From positions 4,154,001 to 4,218,000 of the forward strand of contig NC_085849.1 of the NCBI RefSeq assembly GCF_020906515.1: DNA of 64,000 nucleotides, in the 5' to 3' direction. A program made the position numbers and the translations under genes. Source of the stretch: Vanrija pseudolonga (taxonomy: Eukaryota > Basidiomycota > Tremellomycetes > Trichosporonales > Trichosporonaceae). How positions within the stretch are numbered: position 1 is the stretch's first letter; the number at the start of each line of letters is the position of its first letter. Shown piece by piece: positions 1 through 14,539 of the stretch. Below the pieces are notes generated by a model. That model had not been told where the DNA came from, searched no databases, and saw only the letters and a list, made by a program, of their open reading frames with translations.

Positions 1-275
1 CCCCTCGGCGCCCACATGCACACCACCCCACCCTCGTCATCCTCGTCATCGGTGACCGTCATCAACGACACGTTACATAGGAACTGTTCGGCTTGTATCC
101 AAAAAATAAAAGAAACCAGTCTAGCACACTCTATAGGTGGGAAAGGGGGTAAGGGTGCAATCTCGTAATCCAAGTGGCGAAGCGGTGATTACACCCACCC
201 TATCAGCTCCCATGTTGACCTTGACGACGGACTCTATGTCGCCTGTCAACTCTGCTCACGCCTCGTTCTATTGGC

Positions 276-2667
<2,392 letters not shown>

Positions 2668-3192
2668 GGCCGAAGAAGCAAAGACGCGAAAAAGATGCGT
2701 TTCAGGGGTGATGTAAGCCTTTTGTGTGCAAGAGCAAAGCACTAAAGACTAGCGGGTACCCGTGGGATGGAGGAGGGGGGTAACTGCGTGGAGTAGTATC
2801 AATTGCGCCGGCTTGTTCGGACGCGGGGTGGGGGGTGGGGGTGGGAGTGTAGGATAAGGATGGACGTGGGTTGTTGCAAAAAAAAATAAAGAGGAACGGG
2901 GGGGAGACACGAGAGTCTAAAGTCGGTGTCGACGTGTGTGGGGTGGCGTGCCGGGAGGGGGGGTGGCCAAACAATGTGGTGGTGGTGGCAAAGAAATCAA
3001 GTCGGATGGCGAATGGAGGAAAAGACTTGATGTGTCGGTGCTACCGTGTTGGATGGATGATGTTGTAGAAGAGAAGAGAGAAGAGACGTGATGGATGGGT
3101 GGGAAGTATCTCTTGTGGGATGCGGCAATGGAGATATGAGAGGGTGGGGTAGGAGCGCGGGGCCGGGAGGGGAGGCGAGTGCCGTGCCAGCA

Positions 3193-3209
3193 GGGGGGGG
3201 GGGGGGGGG
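3193..3209. repeat. G17 homopolymer
   Basis: Uninterrupted run of 17 G in the CreA upstream region, a potential G-quadruplex or slippage site. Confidence 0.9.
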
Positions 3210-4091
3210 AACGTGTGTCGCGGTAGTGCCCGATTGCGCAAACGATGCGTGCGTTTAAAACCAGGGGTGCTGCGCTGGTGCGTTGTCGCGTTGGAATGCA
3301 GTGGCCGTGATGGATGCCAGCGACAGAGGTATGTGGAACCAATGACTGGTACCAGGAGACGGAGTTGTTGTGATTGTGGAGTCGGGGAAGAGAATGTTGT
3401 TGGCGACAGAGTGGAGTAGGATAAGACAAAAAGTGCTGGGGGTGGGTGTGGGTGGGCGCAGACGGGCGGCGGCGGCGGCAGGTGGCAGGTGGCCAGGTGG
3501 GTGAGGGCGTTGGCAGGCAGCCAGGCAGGATCGGGTCGGTTGGTCGTCGTGGGGGCGGCACGCCAGTGGCGGCGTGATTGCGAGCCTGCTGTCAGCCGGG
3601 CTCGTAATGCGGTCGCAACGCGGGCGAGGGGGGCTGGGCGGCAGGCAGCAGCAGCAGTAACTTGGTGTAGCAATGCCAGCGTGGGTCGGTCGATTTGTCG
3701 GCACAATGGCATGCCATTCAGCCAGCCAGCCAGCCAGCTGCCAGTTCTGTTGACCGTGTTGGGCCCTTGGCCTCCCTTTCGCCCCGCGCTCTCCTTCTTG
3801 CCCTGACTGTCAGGTGCTGTGTGTACGTGTGTTCGTGCTTGCTTTGCTGACCGACTCGGCCTTCTTCTCGCTCGCTGCCCTCGCCTGAATCGGGCAGCAA
3901 GTCAGCCAACCAGCCAGCCAGCCAACTCTCTCTCGCCCTATTCGCTCCGATGAGCCCCGTCCAATTTTTTTTCGTCGTCCACTCGATGGACCCTTTCAAG
4001 ACGTCAGTGGGATATGGGCCATTTTTATTTTTTTTTCCACCGTAGCGACCTGACGTGCGTGGTGCCAGAGCCTCGAAGCCCCTGGGGCTGT

Positions 4092-4108
4092 CCCCCCCCC
4101 CCCCCCCC
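4092..4108. repeat. C17 homopolymer
   Basis: Uninterrupted run of 17 C, followed after TA by a further C7. It lies in the shared CreA/Mtr10 upstream region. Confidence 0.9.
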
Positions 4109-4563
4109 TACCCCCCCGCTGCGTGCCCCTCACGTCTGCCGCCGGGTTGTCGAGTCGGCTGTCTCAGGGCACCACATATCTCTCTAGACGATTAAGGGTC
4201 CAGGCTAGTAGACACATTCTCGGACGGGTGCATTTCCCCGCCTCCCCCCGCCGCCCCCGCCTGCGCCTGGCGGTGTCAATGGCGCGATATGGTGGCAACT
4301 GGCGTGCGGTCATGTCAGCGCGACAGGGAGGGCGGGCGTTGCCCACTGCCGCTTTGAACGCTTGTCTGGCCACACACGACTCACACAGCCAAGCCCCGCC
4401 CTTCCCTCTCCTCGTCCTATCGGCCGTCAACACGCCGTGTCGACCGAGTCACCTTCGCCCGGCTTGGCTCGGCCCGCACCATGGCTCCACTCTGGTATCC
4501 GCCTTTCCCGGCCATTGTCATGCGCATGCCACTCAATGACACGACTATCCGGACCTCGACCAA

Positions 4564-4579
4564 CCCCCCCCCCCCCCCC
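4564..4579. repeat. C16 homopolymer
   Basis: Uninterrupted run of 16 C about 540 bp upstream of the Mtr10 start. Confidence 0.9.
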
Positions 4580-5120
4580 TCGGCCCTGTTCCGGTATCCT
4601 TGATCCTGCAGGCATGCTGCCCGTTGGAATCGCACCTGACTTGTGCCCCTTTCAAAATTTGTAGAGCAGTGCGGTGCTGCCGCCGACATGCACCGATTGT
4701 CGTCGGCTGTCGCTTGGCTTGCCTTTTTTACCCGACATCACCCGTGGGGCATCATAGGGCGCCGATGTGGTTCTCCAGCACACGTGAAGAACTGGGGGCG
4801 GCGCGGTGGAAATTGATCCCGCTGCGAAGCTTCGTGCTCTAGGCGAGCCACACCCGGCCTGCGCCTTTCTCTGCACGCCTAATTTGATTCCGTCTCTTGC
4901 CACGCGAGTTGACTTCTTTGAAGGGCTGCTCGAATGCTCGTCGCCGACTGATGTCCACGGCGAGAGAGATAGATGCCAAAGTCCAAGTTGCATCTCCAAG
5001 CAGACAACACACTCACATCTTAGACTCTGAAACGCACGTCGGTACACTTGCACGGCGACTGCCCCCCCTCCCCCTCGTTCACGACCTCCCCCTCCCCCCG
5101 GCTCCCCTTCCCTCGGCGGA

Positions 5121-8094
5121 ATGGCGACCTCTCACGAACAATCAACGGCCACCGTGCTCCAGGCACTCCAGACTTTGTACCACGACCCAGACTCGGCAGC
5201 AAAGAAGAGGGCAAACGAATGGCTTGAAGAGTTTCAGCACAGCGTAGGTTAAGCTTACTGTGGCCTCTCTAACCTCGCAGGTCGACGCTTGGCAGACATG
5301 TCATACGCTGCTCGTATCGCCAGAGGCCCCGCTCGAAGGTCGCCTGTTCTCTGCACAGACACTGAGGGCAAAGGTATGTTGTTGCCACTTGCATATCGCG
5401 CTTTCTGACACCACAAAAAGATTCTCTATGATCTCCCCCAGGTTCCCAGAGACTCACTGCCATCGCTGCGCGACTCGCTCCTCGACTCGCTGGCACCTCT
5501 GACGCAGCCCGGCGCCCCAGCTGGCTCGCGGGCCGTCTTGACACAACTCAGCTTGGCCCTTGCCGACCTCGCACTCCAGATGCCAGAATGGACTAGCGTT
5601 GTGCAGGGCATGATTGAGCGCTTCGGACAGGACCCATCGACCGTCATTGTCCTGCTGCGCTTCCTCTCGTCGCTTGCCGAGGAATCCTTGAACCAGAGGC
5701 TGCCAGTTCCAGTAGGTTGACGGCATGGGGCAAAGGGACGACGAACAATTCTAACACTCCACCACCCAGCCCGAGGGATCTGACATCTACGATGCGCTCG
5801 TCAGCGACGCGGCCGAGAGCGTCGTCAACATCCTGTCAATGTACATCCAGGCCGAAGGCTTGACGCCCCAGATCAAGACGGCCATCTTCGAGACGATGCG
5901 GAGCTGGCTCCGGGCCGGCGAGCTCCCCGTCACAGTCGTGGGCCAGAGCCCGCTCTTCCCGGCCATGTTTGACGCGCTCGAGCCCGACGACCTGTTTGAC
6001 TCGGCCGTCGACGTCATTTGCGACCTCATCCACGAGACGCAGGAGATCCACGACAACATGGAGGTCGTGCAACAGATCCTCCCCCGGCTTATCGCCCTCC
6101 GCCCCAAGCTCGACCAGTACACCGACGACCCGGACAGGATACGAGGCTACTGCCGCATGTTCTGCGAGGCCGGCGAGTGCTACCGTGACCTTATCAAGCT
6201 CCACCCGCGCGAGGCCTACCCCCTCGTCGAGGCCATCATGGTCTGCACGGCGTACCCCGACCTGGACATTGTGCCGATTACCTTCCAGTTCTGGTGGATC
6301 CTGGCGGGCATTGTCAACCGTCAATCCAACCTGCACAATGACCCCAACTTTGCGCCCTACATCCAGATCTTTGGCCAGCTCCAGTCGACTATTATCCGCC
6401 ACCTCCACTTCCCGGCGGACAATGAGAGCCAGACGGCGCAGGAGCGTGACGAGTTCAGGACCTTCCGCCACCGCATGGGCGACACGCTCAAGGACTGCTG
6501 CCAAGTGCTCGGCGCGTCGGCTTGTCTCAAGAAGTCGTACGACCTTGTCATTGAAGCCATGGCCAAGCCCACGCCCTCCTGGCAGGAGATTGAGGCGCCC
6601 CTGTTCTCAATGCGCTCGATGGGCGCCGAGGTCGACCCCGATGACGACGAGGTCATGCCGCACATTATGGACCTCCTGCCCAAGCTCCCCGAGCACCCTC
6701 GTATCCGCTACGCCGCGATTCTCGTCATCTCGCGCTACACCCAGTGGATCGACCGTCACCCACAGAATCTCGCGTTCCAGCTTGGTTACGTCTCGGCTGG
6801 CTTCGACATGGCCGAGGACGAGGTGTCGGCGGCGGCAGCCCAGGCGATGAAGTTCCTGTGCCAGGACTGCAACCGTCACTTAGTGCCCTTCCTGCCTCAG
6901 CTGCACACGTTTGTCACCACCGTTGGTCACAAGCTCGACCAGGCCGACATGGTCGAGGTGTGCGAGGCTATCGCCTATGTCATTCAGACGCTCCCGACCG
7001 AGGAGGCAGCCCAGGCTCTGCAGACGTTTACCCAGCCACTCATCGAGCGGGTTGCTCTCGTGGCCAACGCCGCTGCCGAGGCGCCCAAGCCCGAGCTCCA
7101 AAAGGTCGCCGACGCACTCGAGCAGCTGGACGCGTACCTTGCTGTCATTCGCACCCTCAACCCTCTCCCCGAGTCATGCTTTGCGACCGCCGCGACGGTG
7201 TACTCTGTCCTTGACACCCTCCTGTCCAAGTACGCGCTGAGATACTACATCTCGGAGCGTGTCGGCTCGATCCTCCGTCGCGGACTTACCTTCTTCCCAG
7301 AGCGCGCTCTCGAGCCGGTCATTCAGCCCCTCCTGGAGCGCATGGCAACGTCGTTTTCGCAGACTGGCTACGCCTCGTATCTCTGGATTACTGGCAAGGT
7401 GGCATCAAAGTTTGGCGAGTCGGCCCAGCAGCCAGGGAACGAAGCCCTTGCTGCCCTCTTGGTCGGTGCATTCCAAAACGTCACCGCGTCGCTCGACAAG
7501 CTCTTGCAGGTCAAGACTGCAGTTGAGATTGCCGATGTCATGGACGACTACGTGCACTGCTTCATGGCGTACATCAACGCGCTGCCAGTTCAAACGCTGG
7601 CGTCCCCGGCGATTCCTCAGGCCGTGTCTCACACACTCCAGGCGTTGCTGTGCCCTGCCCCGCAGACCATCCTCGTCTCACTCGACACGCTCGCCCTCCT
7701 CGCGCAGAGAATGCAGCATGCGCCGTTCCTCGCGCTCCTCCAGCCCGTCTTTGCGCAGTACGCCAAGCTCATCCTGCAGCTCGTGCTTTCGGGCGTCGTC
7801 TCGGGCTACCCCGAGGAAGGGTTTGACCAGGTCCCTATCATCGTCCAGGCGACGGTCGTGTCCGTGTCGCCTGCCGACGCCGAGCAGTATGCGGCCGAGG
7901 CGCTTGACAAGATTCCCGGCCACACCCTCCCTGCTTCCGAGAAGCAAAAGTTTGCCGCCGAGCTGCATGCGTACCTTACACCGGGGTCCGGCGGCCCCGA
8001 CAAGCTCAAACTTGCGCTCGTCCAGCTCATGCGTGCGGCCAGACGGGCTCGCGAGCGCGGCAGGCAGTCGCGCAAGAGCCTCGGTGGGCTCTGA
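5121..8094 (+). CDS. MTR10: Mtr10/transportin-3 family importin (karyopherin beta)
   Basis: Nuclear import receptor of the Mtr10 (yeast)/TNPO3 (animal) family, known to carry SR-type RNA-binding proteins and to act in tRNA traffic. Exons 5121-5243, 5281-5373, 5421-5711 and 5770-8094 all join in phase 0 and give 943 aa, close to yeast Mtr10 (972 aa). The N terminus has the importin-N pattern (ALQTLYHDPDSAAKKRANEW, then DAWQTCHTLL and FSAQTLRAKI). The rest is helical HEAT-type sequence, including LLRFLSSLAEES and the family-typical FRHRMGDTLKDCC. Intron 1 is only 37 nt. The start is the first ATG in frame and gives the expected N-terminal length. C-terminal basic Arg-rich tail. No upstream operator was recognised. 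Confidence 0.95.
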
Positions 8095-9042
8095 GCACCT
8101 CTCCCCTCCACCCAATCACCTTACATACCCAAAACCCCCAAGCAAACCCCCCACATCTAGGCATTTTTAATCGACAACGTAGAAGTCATAGGGCCGCGCG
8201 CGCGGCTGGTAACGAACCCGGACAGCATGTGGATGAGAGCGAGTTGACGGCAATTGGCATGGGACCGGTGTGCATGGTGTGCATGTTGGCCACTCACGAG
8301 CGGGCTTAATGCTACGTGAGGACGCCCGTAGATGTCTATGCATTCAGCACGACGGCGAAGGTGGGGTGTGGGGGGCAGTGAGGTGCGGAGACTGACCGGT
8401 GAGGAGGCCATCTTGACTCGTCGACGACGTCGTGCTGCATGCCTCGAAAACGTCATGCACGCCAGAGGAGGGCCTGGGCGAGGCGTGATTGAATGCGGGG
8501 TGCGGGGAATCGGCGCTGGCAGCTGACATGCATGCACGCAGCATTGCCCAGCACAGGTGTATGGTTTATGCGCGGTGCGATGGATTACCACTTCTCCGCG
8601 CTCTCGGCCGCTGATTAGTACGCCACTGTCACTTGGCACGCACCAATGCTCGGCTGGAGCTGCCAGATAAAGACGCCGACGAGGGCTACGCAGGGACAAG
8701 TGTGTCATGATGCTGGCCATCGTCGCGCCGGAGGAACTCTACGAGTATCCCCGGGCCAACGACAGTGGCTGGTGTCGCGTGGCTCGGCTACTGTCTCGGT
8801 GACGACAGGCTATGGCGCGGGCGCGAGCCGAACGACGTTAAATAGTGCGAGATGTGGTGTCTGGTAACATTGCATCTTGCACCACCACTTGCACAACTTG
8901 CATCTCTTGCTCGCTCACGACTCGCTCAAACGGCCGAGGCAACACGACCCCCGCCCCCACCACCACGCTGCCGAAACAATCCGACCTGGCTCTCCGAGCC
9001 ACCACCACCCGCAGCGCCTACCCCACCCCGCCGACCTCCCCC
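8095..9042. other. Intergenic region
   Basis: 3' region of the Mtr10 gene and promoter of the next gene. It contains one TGCATGCA octamer at 8529-8536. No supported gene. Confidence 0.6.
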
Positions 9043-10011
9043 ATGGCGACCGCGGCAGCCGTCAAGCTCAGCCCGGCACTCAAGGCGCTCATCGCCGCCC
9101 CGCATGCGAGGGGAGAAGCGCTCGCTGCGCCCGCGCGGCAGGTGACGAATGCGCTGTTTGACCGTCTCCGCGGCCGCGGCGAGGCGGGCGGCGTCGGCCG
9201 CGAGACGTGGCTGAGTGTCGGGTCTGCGGTGCTGTTCACGGTCAACTCGCCCGACGCGGTGACTGCGCTGTACAACTATGCGGCGGAGGGCGAGGGCGTG
9301 GCGGGCAAGGTCGAGGTCGCTGTTGTGAGTTGGGAGAGATGGGGGGGACGGGGGGAGTGAAGCTGACGCGCTCGACTAGATCATGCGCGAGATCGGCCTC
9401 AAGTGTATCTCTTTCAACGGCATCCCGAAGACCATCAACAACCTGAACTTTCTGTACGACCACTTGTCTGCCGACGTGCAGGCGGGTCTGAGCAAGGAGC
9501 CGCAGAGGTGAGCGGGTGCAGGTGCAGCGCACCCTCCTGGGCTGAGCTGATGCTGGTGCCTAGGCAACCACACGACATCGCGGCGCTGTACAAGCGTGGC
9601 CTGGGGCTCTGGGACGGCATCTACGAGCCGCACAGCGCGAAGCTGATCGCCAAACTGTCAGCGTCGCACCCCGATCTGGCGGTGCACATCCTCAACAGCC
9701 ACTACGGCCCGCTGCTGTCCGACCCGGCGGGCCCGGCCTTACCGGGAGCATTCAAGCTCGGCCGCGTGCTCACCTCGGTGGTCGCGATCGCCGCGCTGCG
9801 CGCGCAGACCGGCGTCGGGCCGCAGGTCACCTCGCACGTGTTCGGGCTCAAGAAGGCCCTCCTGCCCGGCGGCGGCGGCGAGGGGTCCACGCTGCAGGGG
9901 CAGGAGTGGCTCACCTCCGACGAGGGCGTCACATGGGTTCTGGAGAGCGTGGACGACGCCACGGCTGTCATTCGGGACGGCGCGACACGGAACCGCGCGG
10001 CGAGTCTGTAG
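9043..10011 (+). CDS. Uncharacterised fungal protein, possibly AhpD-like fold
   Basis: Exons 9043-9324, 9380-9507 and 9564-10011 give 285 aa, with clean GTGAGT/GTGAGC donors and TAG acceptors. The middle segment (GLKCISFNGIPKTINNLNFL, then a region with LGLWDGIYEP and HPDLAVHILNSHYG) resembles the fungal proteins annotated as AhpD-like (carboxymuconolactone decarboxylase superfamily). I do not see the CxxC peroxidase motif of true AhpD, so peroxidase activity should not be assumed. No signal peptide or membrane segment. The gene structure is well supported; the fold assignment is an inference from memory of sequence pattern only. Confidence 0.8.
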
Positions 10012-11412
10012 AGGGAAGGGGTGGTGACAAGGTAGCAAGAGCAGTATGAATGTTGTATGCCAAGGCGAACGCCTTTCGGCGCGGAGAGAGACGAGCAACC
10101 AGGCGACACCGGTGCCCAGCAGGTCCAGGACAAGGGGTAGTAACACGTGGCCAGTGACCGGCGATCGCAGCGAGGCCGACGCCGACGCCGCCGGCGAGCA
10201 CGCCGAGGCGGACACAAGCCAAGCCAAGCAACACTCCCCCACCTCGGTCTCCATCACGCCTGACGCCTCGCCTCGCGCCTCGGCCCGGTGTCCGGCCGGC
10301 GACGCGGCGGGGCACCTCACACCTCAACTGGCCCGCGCACGCGCACGCGCACTGCTCACGGTCCGCGTCGTTATCGGACAAACTGACGTCGTCGACTCCG
10401 GTGACATGCTGCATGCGCCACACTAACGAGGCGTCACCGTGTGCTGTTCTCCATATCTCAGCGAGCGGCTCCACCTCGTCTCCGCGTCGTCTCGAGTCGT
10501 CTCCATGCCCCCCGCCGACCCCCACGTCCACAGCGACGGGGCAACATGCGGCCGTGGGCAAGGTGAGCTGGCCTCGCGACGACGAGCGCTCGTGACCTGC
10601 CTCGTCGCTCGCCATCGCGTCGCCCAAAATACACGGCGGGCAAACAGGCCCCACCGATGCTCCGTTCGTCCCTCCTCTCGCCCGTGGGTCCTCGGCGCGA
10701 GCGAATCGACGGGCGAGCGAGCGCGCAATGGTGCTCGTTGTTTTCGAACTGCCATTCGAAATGGCGAGTGGAGGCGTGGAGAGGGGGCTGGGTGACGGGG
10801 AAACTGGCGTGTCGGGCCGAATGGCGAGAGGTGCCCTGCGGGGTAGTGTCGACGTTGCTGCATGCGTAAGTGAGTACTGCAGATGGATGCTTGCTGCTTT
10901 CTCGCCACCAACGCCGCGCTTGCGCTTGCGCTTGCGGTGTTGTTGATGAGTTGATCAACCCCGCGCGACTCAATGTCGGAGATGAACGAGGGCCGTGTCA
11001 GAGTTGTTGCATGCCACGGGGGTGTCCGAATGCCTAACACCGTGGCAGTGGCTGTTGCTGGCTGTCAGTTGTCAGAGTCAGTCATGCAGTCAGTCAGTCA
11101 AGACTCCAAGTCACATGCTTTGTTGTCTCAGGGCTGTGGGGTTACCGCTCCCCTCGCCATGCCGCCGGCGCGCCGGCCGCGGCAAAAGATAACAGGCAGC
11201 GGAACAATTTGGGGACAATTCGGCCTTCGGGGGCGTATATATGCGTTTTGGCCGTGGGCATTGTGCTCGTCCTCATCATCATCAACGACAGCGTCGACGT
11301 CGCGAGCACAGACAGGCTCACTACGCTTGCTCTTAAATAGCATCACGCCGCTACTGCCAAGCCCTCTCTCCCGTCCTCGTCCCACCCACCTCTCTCCCCT
11401 CCCTCGCCACTC
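10012..11412. other. Intergenic region upstream of SCOT gene 1
   Basis: About 1.4 kb. Frames on both strands are Arg/Ser/Pro-rich shadows. Near the right end there is a TATATAT element followed by TC-rich leader sequence. No gene supported. Confidence 0.6.
11236..11242 (+). promoter_or_regulatory. TATA-like element upstream of SCOT gene 1
   Basis: TATATAT 171 bp upstream of the SCOT ATG and followed by a TC/CCTC-rich leader, the usual arrangement for a strong fungal promoter. Confidence 0.45.
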
Positions 11413-13196
11413 ATGCTCGCCCTCCGCACCCTCCGCGCCGCGCCCGCGCTCCGCGCCCTCCCCCGCGTCTCGGCGTCGCGCGTCGTTGCGGCCCGCAGCT
11501 TCAGCGCCTCGCAGCGCGTCCGCGCCGTGCCCGCTGGCTTCTCGGGCCTCGACTCGATCCCCGGCCGCGTTGAGAACGTCGGCACCCCCGCCAAGGTCAA
11601 GGAGACTGGCGGCAAGCTGTACGCGTCGGCCGACGAGGCCGTCAAGGACGTCAAGTCGGGCTCGCTCGTGCTCTCGGCCGGCTTCGGTCTCTGCGGTACC
11701 GCCGAGACCCTGATCACCGCCATTGTCGACCGCCCCGACATCAAGGACCTCACCGTCGTGTCCAACAACGCTGGCAACGTCGGCGCTGGTGGTCTCTGTG
11801 AGTTGGGTTATGGGTGGAGTGGCCCGGCGGCCCCCTCTGCGCGCCTAGCTAGCTAGCTCGCACCCTCGCCCCTCCCCCCGCCACGCTCGCTGACACACCC
11901 TCCCCAGCCCCCCTCATCGGCACCAAGCAGATCTCCAAGATGATCCTCTCCTACGTCGGCACCAACAAGGCCCTCCAGGACGCCTACCTCTCGGGCGAGG
12001 TCGCCCTCGAGCTCAACCCCCAGGGCACCATCGCCGAGCGTCTCCGCGCCGCTGGCGCCGGCATGCCCGGCTTCTACACCCGTACCGGTGCCGGTACCGA
12101 CGTCGAGACTGGCGGCATCCCCCAGCTGTGGTCCAAGAAGGACGCCGACGGCAAGCAGACTGTCCTCGTCGAGGGCAACAAGAAGGAGGCCCGCGTGTTC
12201 GACGGCAAGCGCTACATCTTTGAGCCCGCCATCACGGGCGACGTCGCCCTCCTCCGTGCTTGGAAGGTCGACAAGGCCGGTAACTGTGTCTTCCGCTACA
12301 CCACCGCCGCGTTCGCTGGTCTCGTCGCCCGCGCCGCCAAGGTCGCCATCGTCGAGGCCGAGAACCTGGTCGAGATTGGCGAGATCCACCCCATGGACAT
12401 TGACCTCCCCGGCATCTACATCGACCGTATCGTTCAGTCGACGGTCGAGAAGAAGATTGAGCTCGTGACCCTCACCGAGGAGGCCGAGGACGCTGCCGAC
12501 GCCGCTGCCGACGAGGCCGCCCCCAAGTCGACTGCCCAGCTCAAGCGCGAGAAGATTGCCAAGCGCGCCGCCAAGGAGCTCAAGGACGGCTACTACGCCA
12601 ACCTCGGCGTCGGTATCCCCGTGCTTGCTGCCAACTTCCTTGCCCCCGGCACCAACATCTGGCTCCAGTCCGAGAACGGTATCCTCGGCATGGGCCGCTA
12701 CCCCACAAAGGACGAGCTCGACGCCGACGTCATCAACGCCGGCAAGGAGACCGTCACCCTCGTCCCCGGTGCCTCGACCTTTGACTCGGCCGAGTCGTTC
12801 ACCATGATCCGTGGTGGCCACGTCGACGTCTCCATCCTCGGCGCCATGGAGGTCTCGGCCAACGGCGACCTCGCCAACTTTATGATCCCCGGCAAGCTCG
12901 TCAAGGGCATGGGCGGCGCCATGGACCTCGTGTCCAACCCCGAGAAGACCAAGATCATCGTCGTCACCGACCACACCGACAAGCACGGCAACCCCAAGGT
13001 CGTCGAGCAGTGCTCGCTGCCGCTCACCGGTGCCCGTGTCGTCTCGACCATCATCACCAACCTTGCCGTGTTTGACGTCGACCTCGAGAACGGCGGCCTG
13101 ACCCTCAAGGAGATTGCCGACGGTGTCGAGCTCGACGAGGTCAAGGCCAAGACTGGCGCCTCGTTCAAGGTTGCCGAGCCTCTTGGCCGCTTCTAA
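11413..13196 (+). CDS. Succinyl-CoA:3-oxoacid CoA-transferase, mitochondrial (copy 1)
   Basis: Transfers CoA between succinyl-CoA and acetoacetate (ketone-body type CoA transfer) in the mitochondrial matrix. One intron: exons 11413-11797 and 11908-13196, 557 aa. An Arg/Ser/Ala-rich N terminus without acidic residues (MLALRTLRAAPALRALPRV) fits a mitochondrial presequence. The alpha domain carries GGFGLCG-type sequence (SAGFGLCGTAETL) and LTVVSNNAGN. The beta domain carries the active-site segment LQSENGILGMGRYP with the catalytic Glu, and [18 protein letters not shown]. The alpha and beta regions are joined by an acidic/Lys-rich linker (about EEAEDAADAAADEAAPK). A single polypeptide carrying both domains is normal for eukaryotic SCOT. 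A second, differently structured copy lies 13 kb downstream. Confidence 0.95.
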
Positions 13197-14539
13197 GGGG
13201 CCGAAGTATTGTGGCGGGGGCGTAGCATCTTGATCGACGATCGATAATACAGCAGCAGCGAGAGCGTGCGTGTAATACTATAGAGCCAAAAACAGCATCA
13301 TACGGGCATGGCCCACTCATCAATGAATTGCATTGTATACGCGGGGGGCGAGTGCAGAGCGAGGTGGAAGCAGGGTGTGGTGGTTGTGGTCACTGTCGTT
13401 GATCGTTGAGGTGGTTGAGGTCGTGCGTCCACGTGCGCCGCGCGAAGCTCCCGATTGCAGCCAGCATCTTTGCGCGTCGGGGGCCGAAGAGAGGGGCCGA
13501 AACACAGACCAAGGTCGATGGCCGCGGGATTGTGTGTGGTGGGCACGACGACGGGGGCGGCAGTGTGGTGCGGGCAGCGTGCAGCACGCAGCGCACATTC
13601 GACGCCCCGGTCGCGCAGTCGCAGTCGCGGTGATTGCGCGATCGCTCGAGGCACAAGTGAGCGAGCGAGCGTTGCGTTGCGTTGCGTTGCGGCGGTGCGC
13701 GGCGGGTGCGGCTCCTTCTGCTTGGGACGGGATTGGAACTCGCCTGTTCTCCTGCTCCTGCTCGCAGCCAAGCCAGCACACAACGTGTGTGTGTGTGTTC
13801 GAGTGGGTGTGTGCGAGAAGTGCAGTGCAGTGCGTGGAAGGTGCGCGACGAGTCATGTGGCCAAGCGGGCGCTGGCCGGTGCGGAACGAGGTGTCGATCA
13901 CGACAGGCACGTCTTTGCCAGCGAGCGGGCTTCGAGCCATGGCGAGGGGGGGTACTGCGTTGGCGGGCGCGAGGAGTTTGACCTCCTCGCTCGATCACAC
14001 CCACCCACGCCCTGCATGCTGTGATGATGATGACGACAGGATGAGGTGGGATCGACGACCAACGCCAGCCACGGCTTGGATCTAGGGGGCGCGCGGCGGC
14101 GGGCGTGGCGGCTCGTGGCGGACTGTGCGTGGCATCTCGCACCTGCCTGCTTTGCTGATTGACGCAACGCCGCGACGACGCCTCGACGCCGATCAGTCTC
14201 ATTCGTCTTGCACCGGCGCCACGCCGTCAGAGCGCGCACAGAGACTGCTGGCAGGAGGGCGGGCGGGCGCTACTGCGCGCTGATTGCTTCTCGCCTCGGT
14301 TGCTCGCACCGCGCACAGACCAGTAGACGACGCACTTGGAGCTCGCTGCCAGCCTGGCTGCCAGCTACCAGGTTGACTAACACACTCGGCCGCTCTCTCG
14401 CTTGCCCACACCCACCGCCCCCTCCCCTCCTCCCACCACCACCACCACCACCCCGCACACACTATATCTTCTGTTCCAACCCCTTCACCTCCTCTCTCCT
14501 TCACACCATCTCTCACTCGACTCGACACCGCACACCAAA
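13197..14539. other. Intergenic region
   Basis: About 1.34 kb. The right end is CT-rich with CCA repeats (about 14400-14460), typical of a fungal 5' leader of the following gene. Long opposing frames exist but look like GC-rich shadows. Confidence 0.6.

Larger units (their letters stand above)
2668..5120. other. Intergenic region between the CreA and Mtr10 genes
   Basis: About 2.45 kb between divergent genes, serving as promoter for both. It holds three long C/G homopolymers (3193-3209, 4092-4108, 4564-4579) and two CCAG tetranucleotide tracts (about 3721-3738 and 3905-3924). Open frames here overlap on both strands, are rich in low-complexity sequence and match no family I recognise, so I call no gene. 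Confidence 0.6.

Noticed and set aside
9968-10654. 228-aa minus-strand frame after the possibly AhpD-like gene
   Set aside because: Low-complexity Arg/Gly-rich frame, overlapped by open frames on the other strand, with no leader or motif.
11853-12986. 377-aa minus-strand frame opposite SCOT copy 1
   Set aside because: Antisense shadow in a high-GC3 gene; SCOT motifs are on the plus strand.
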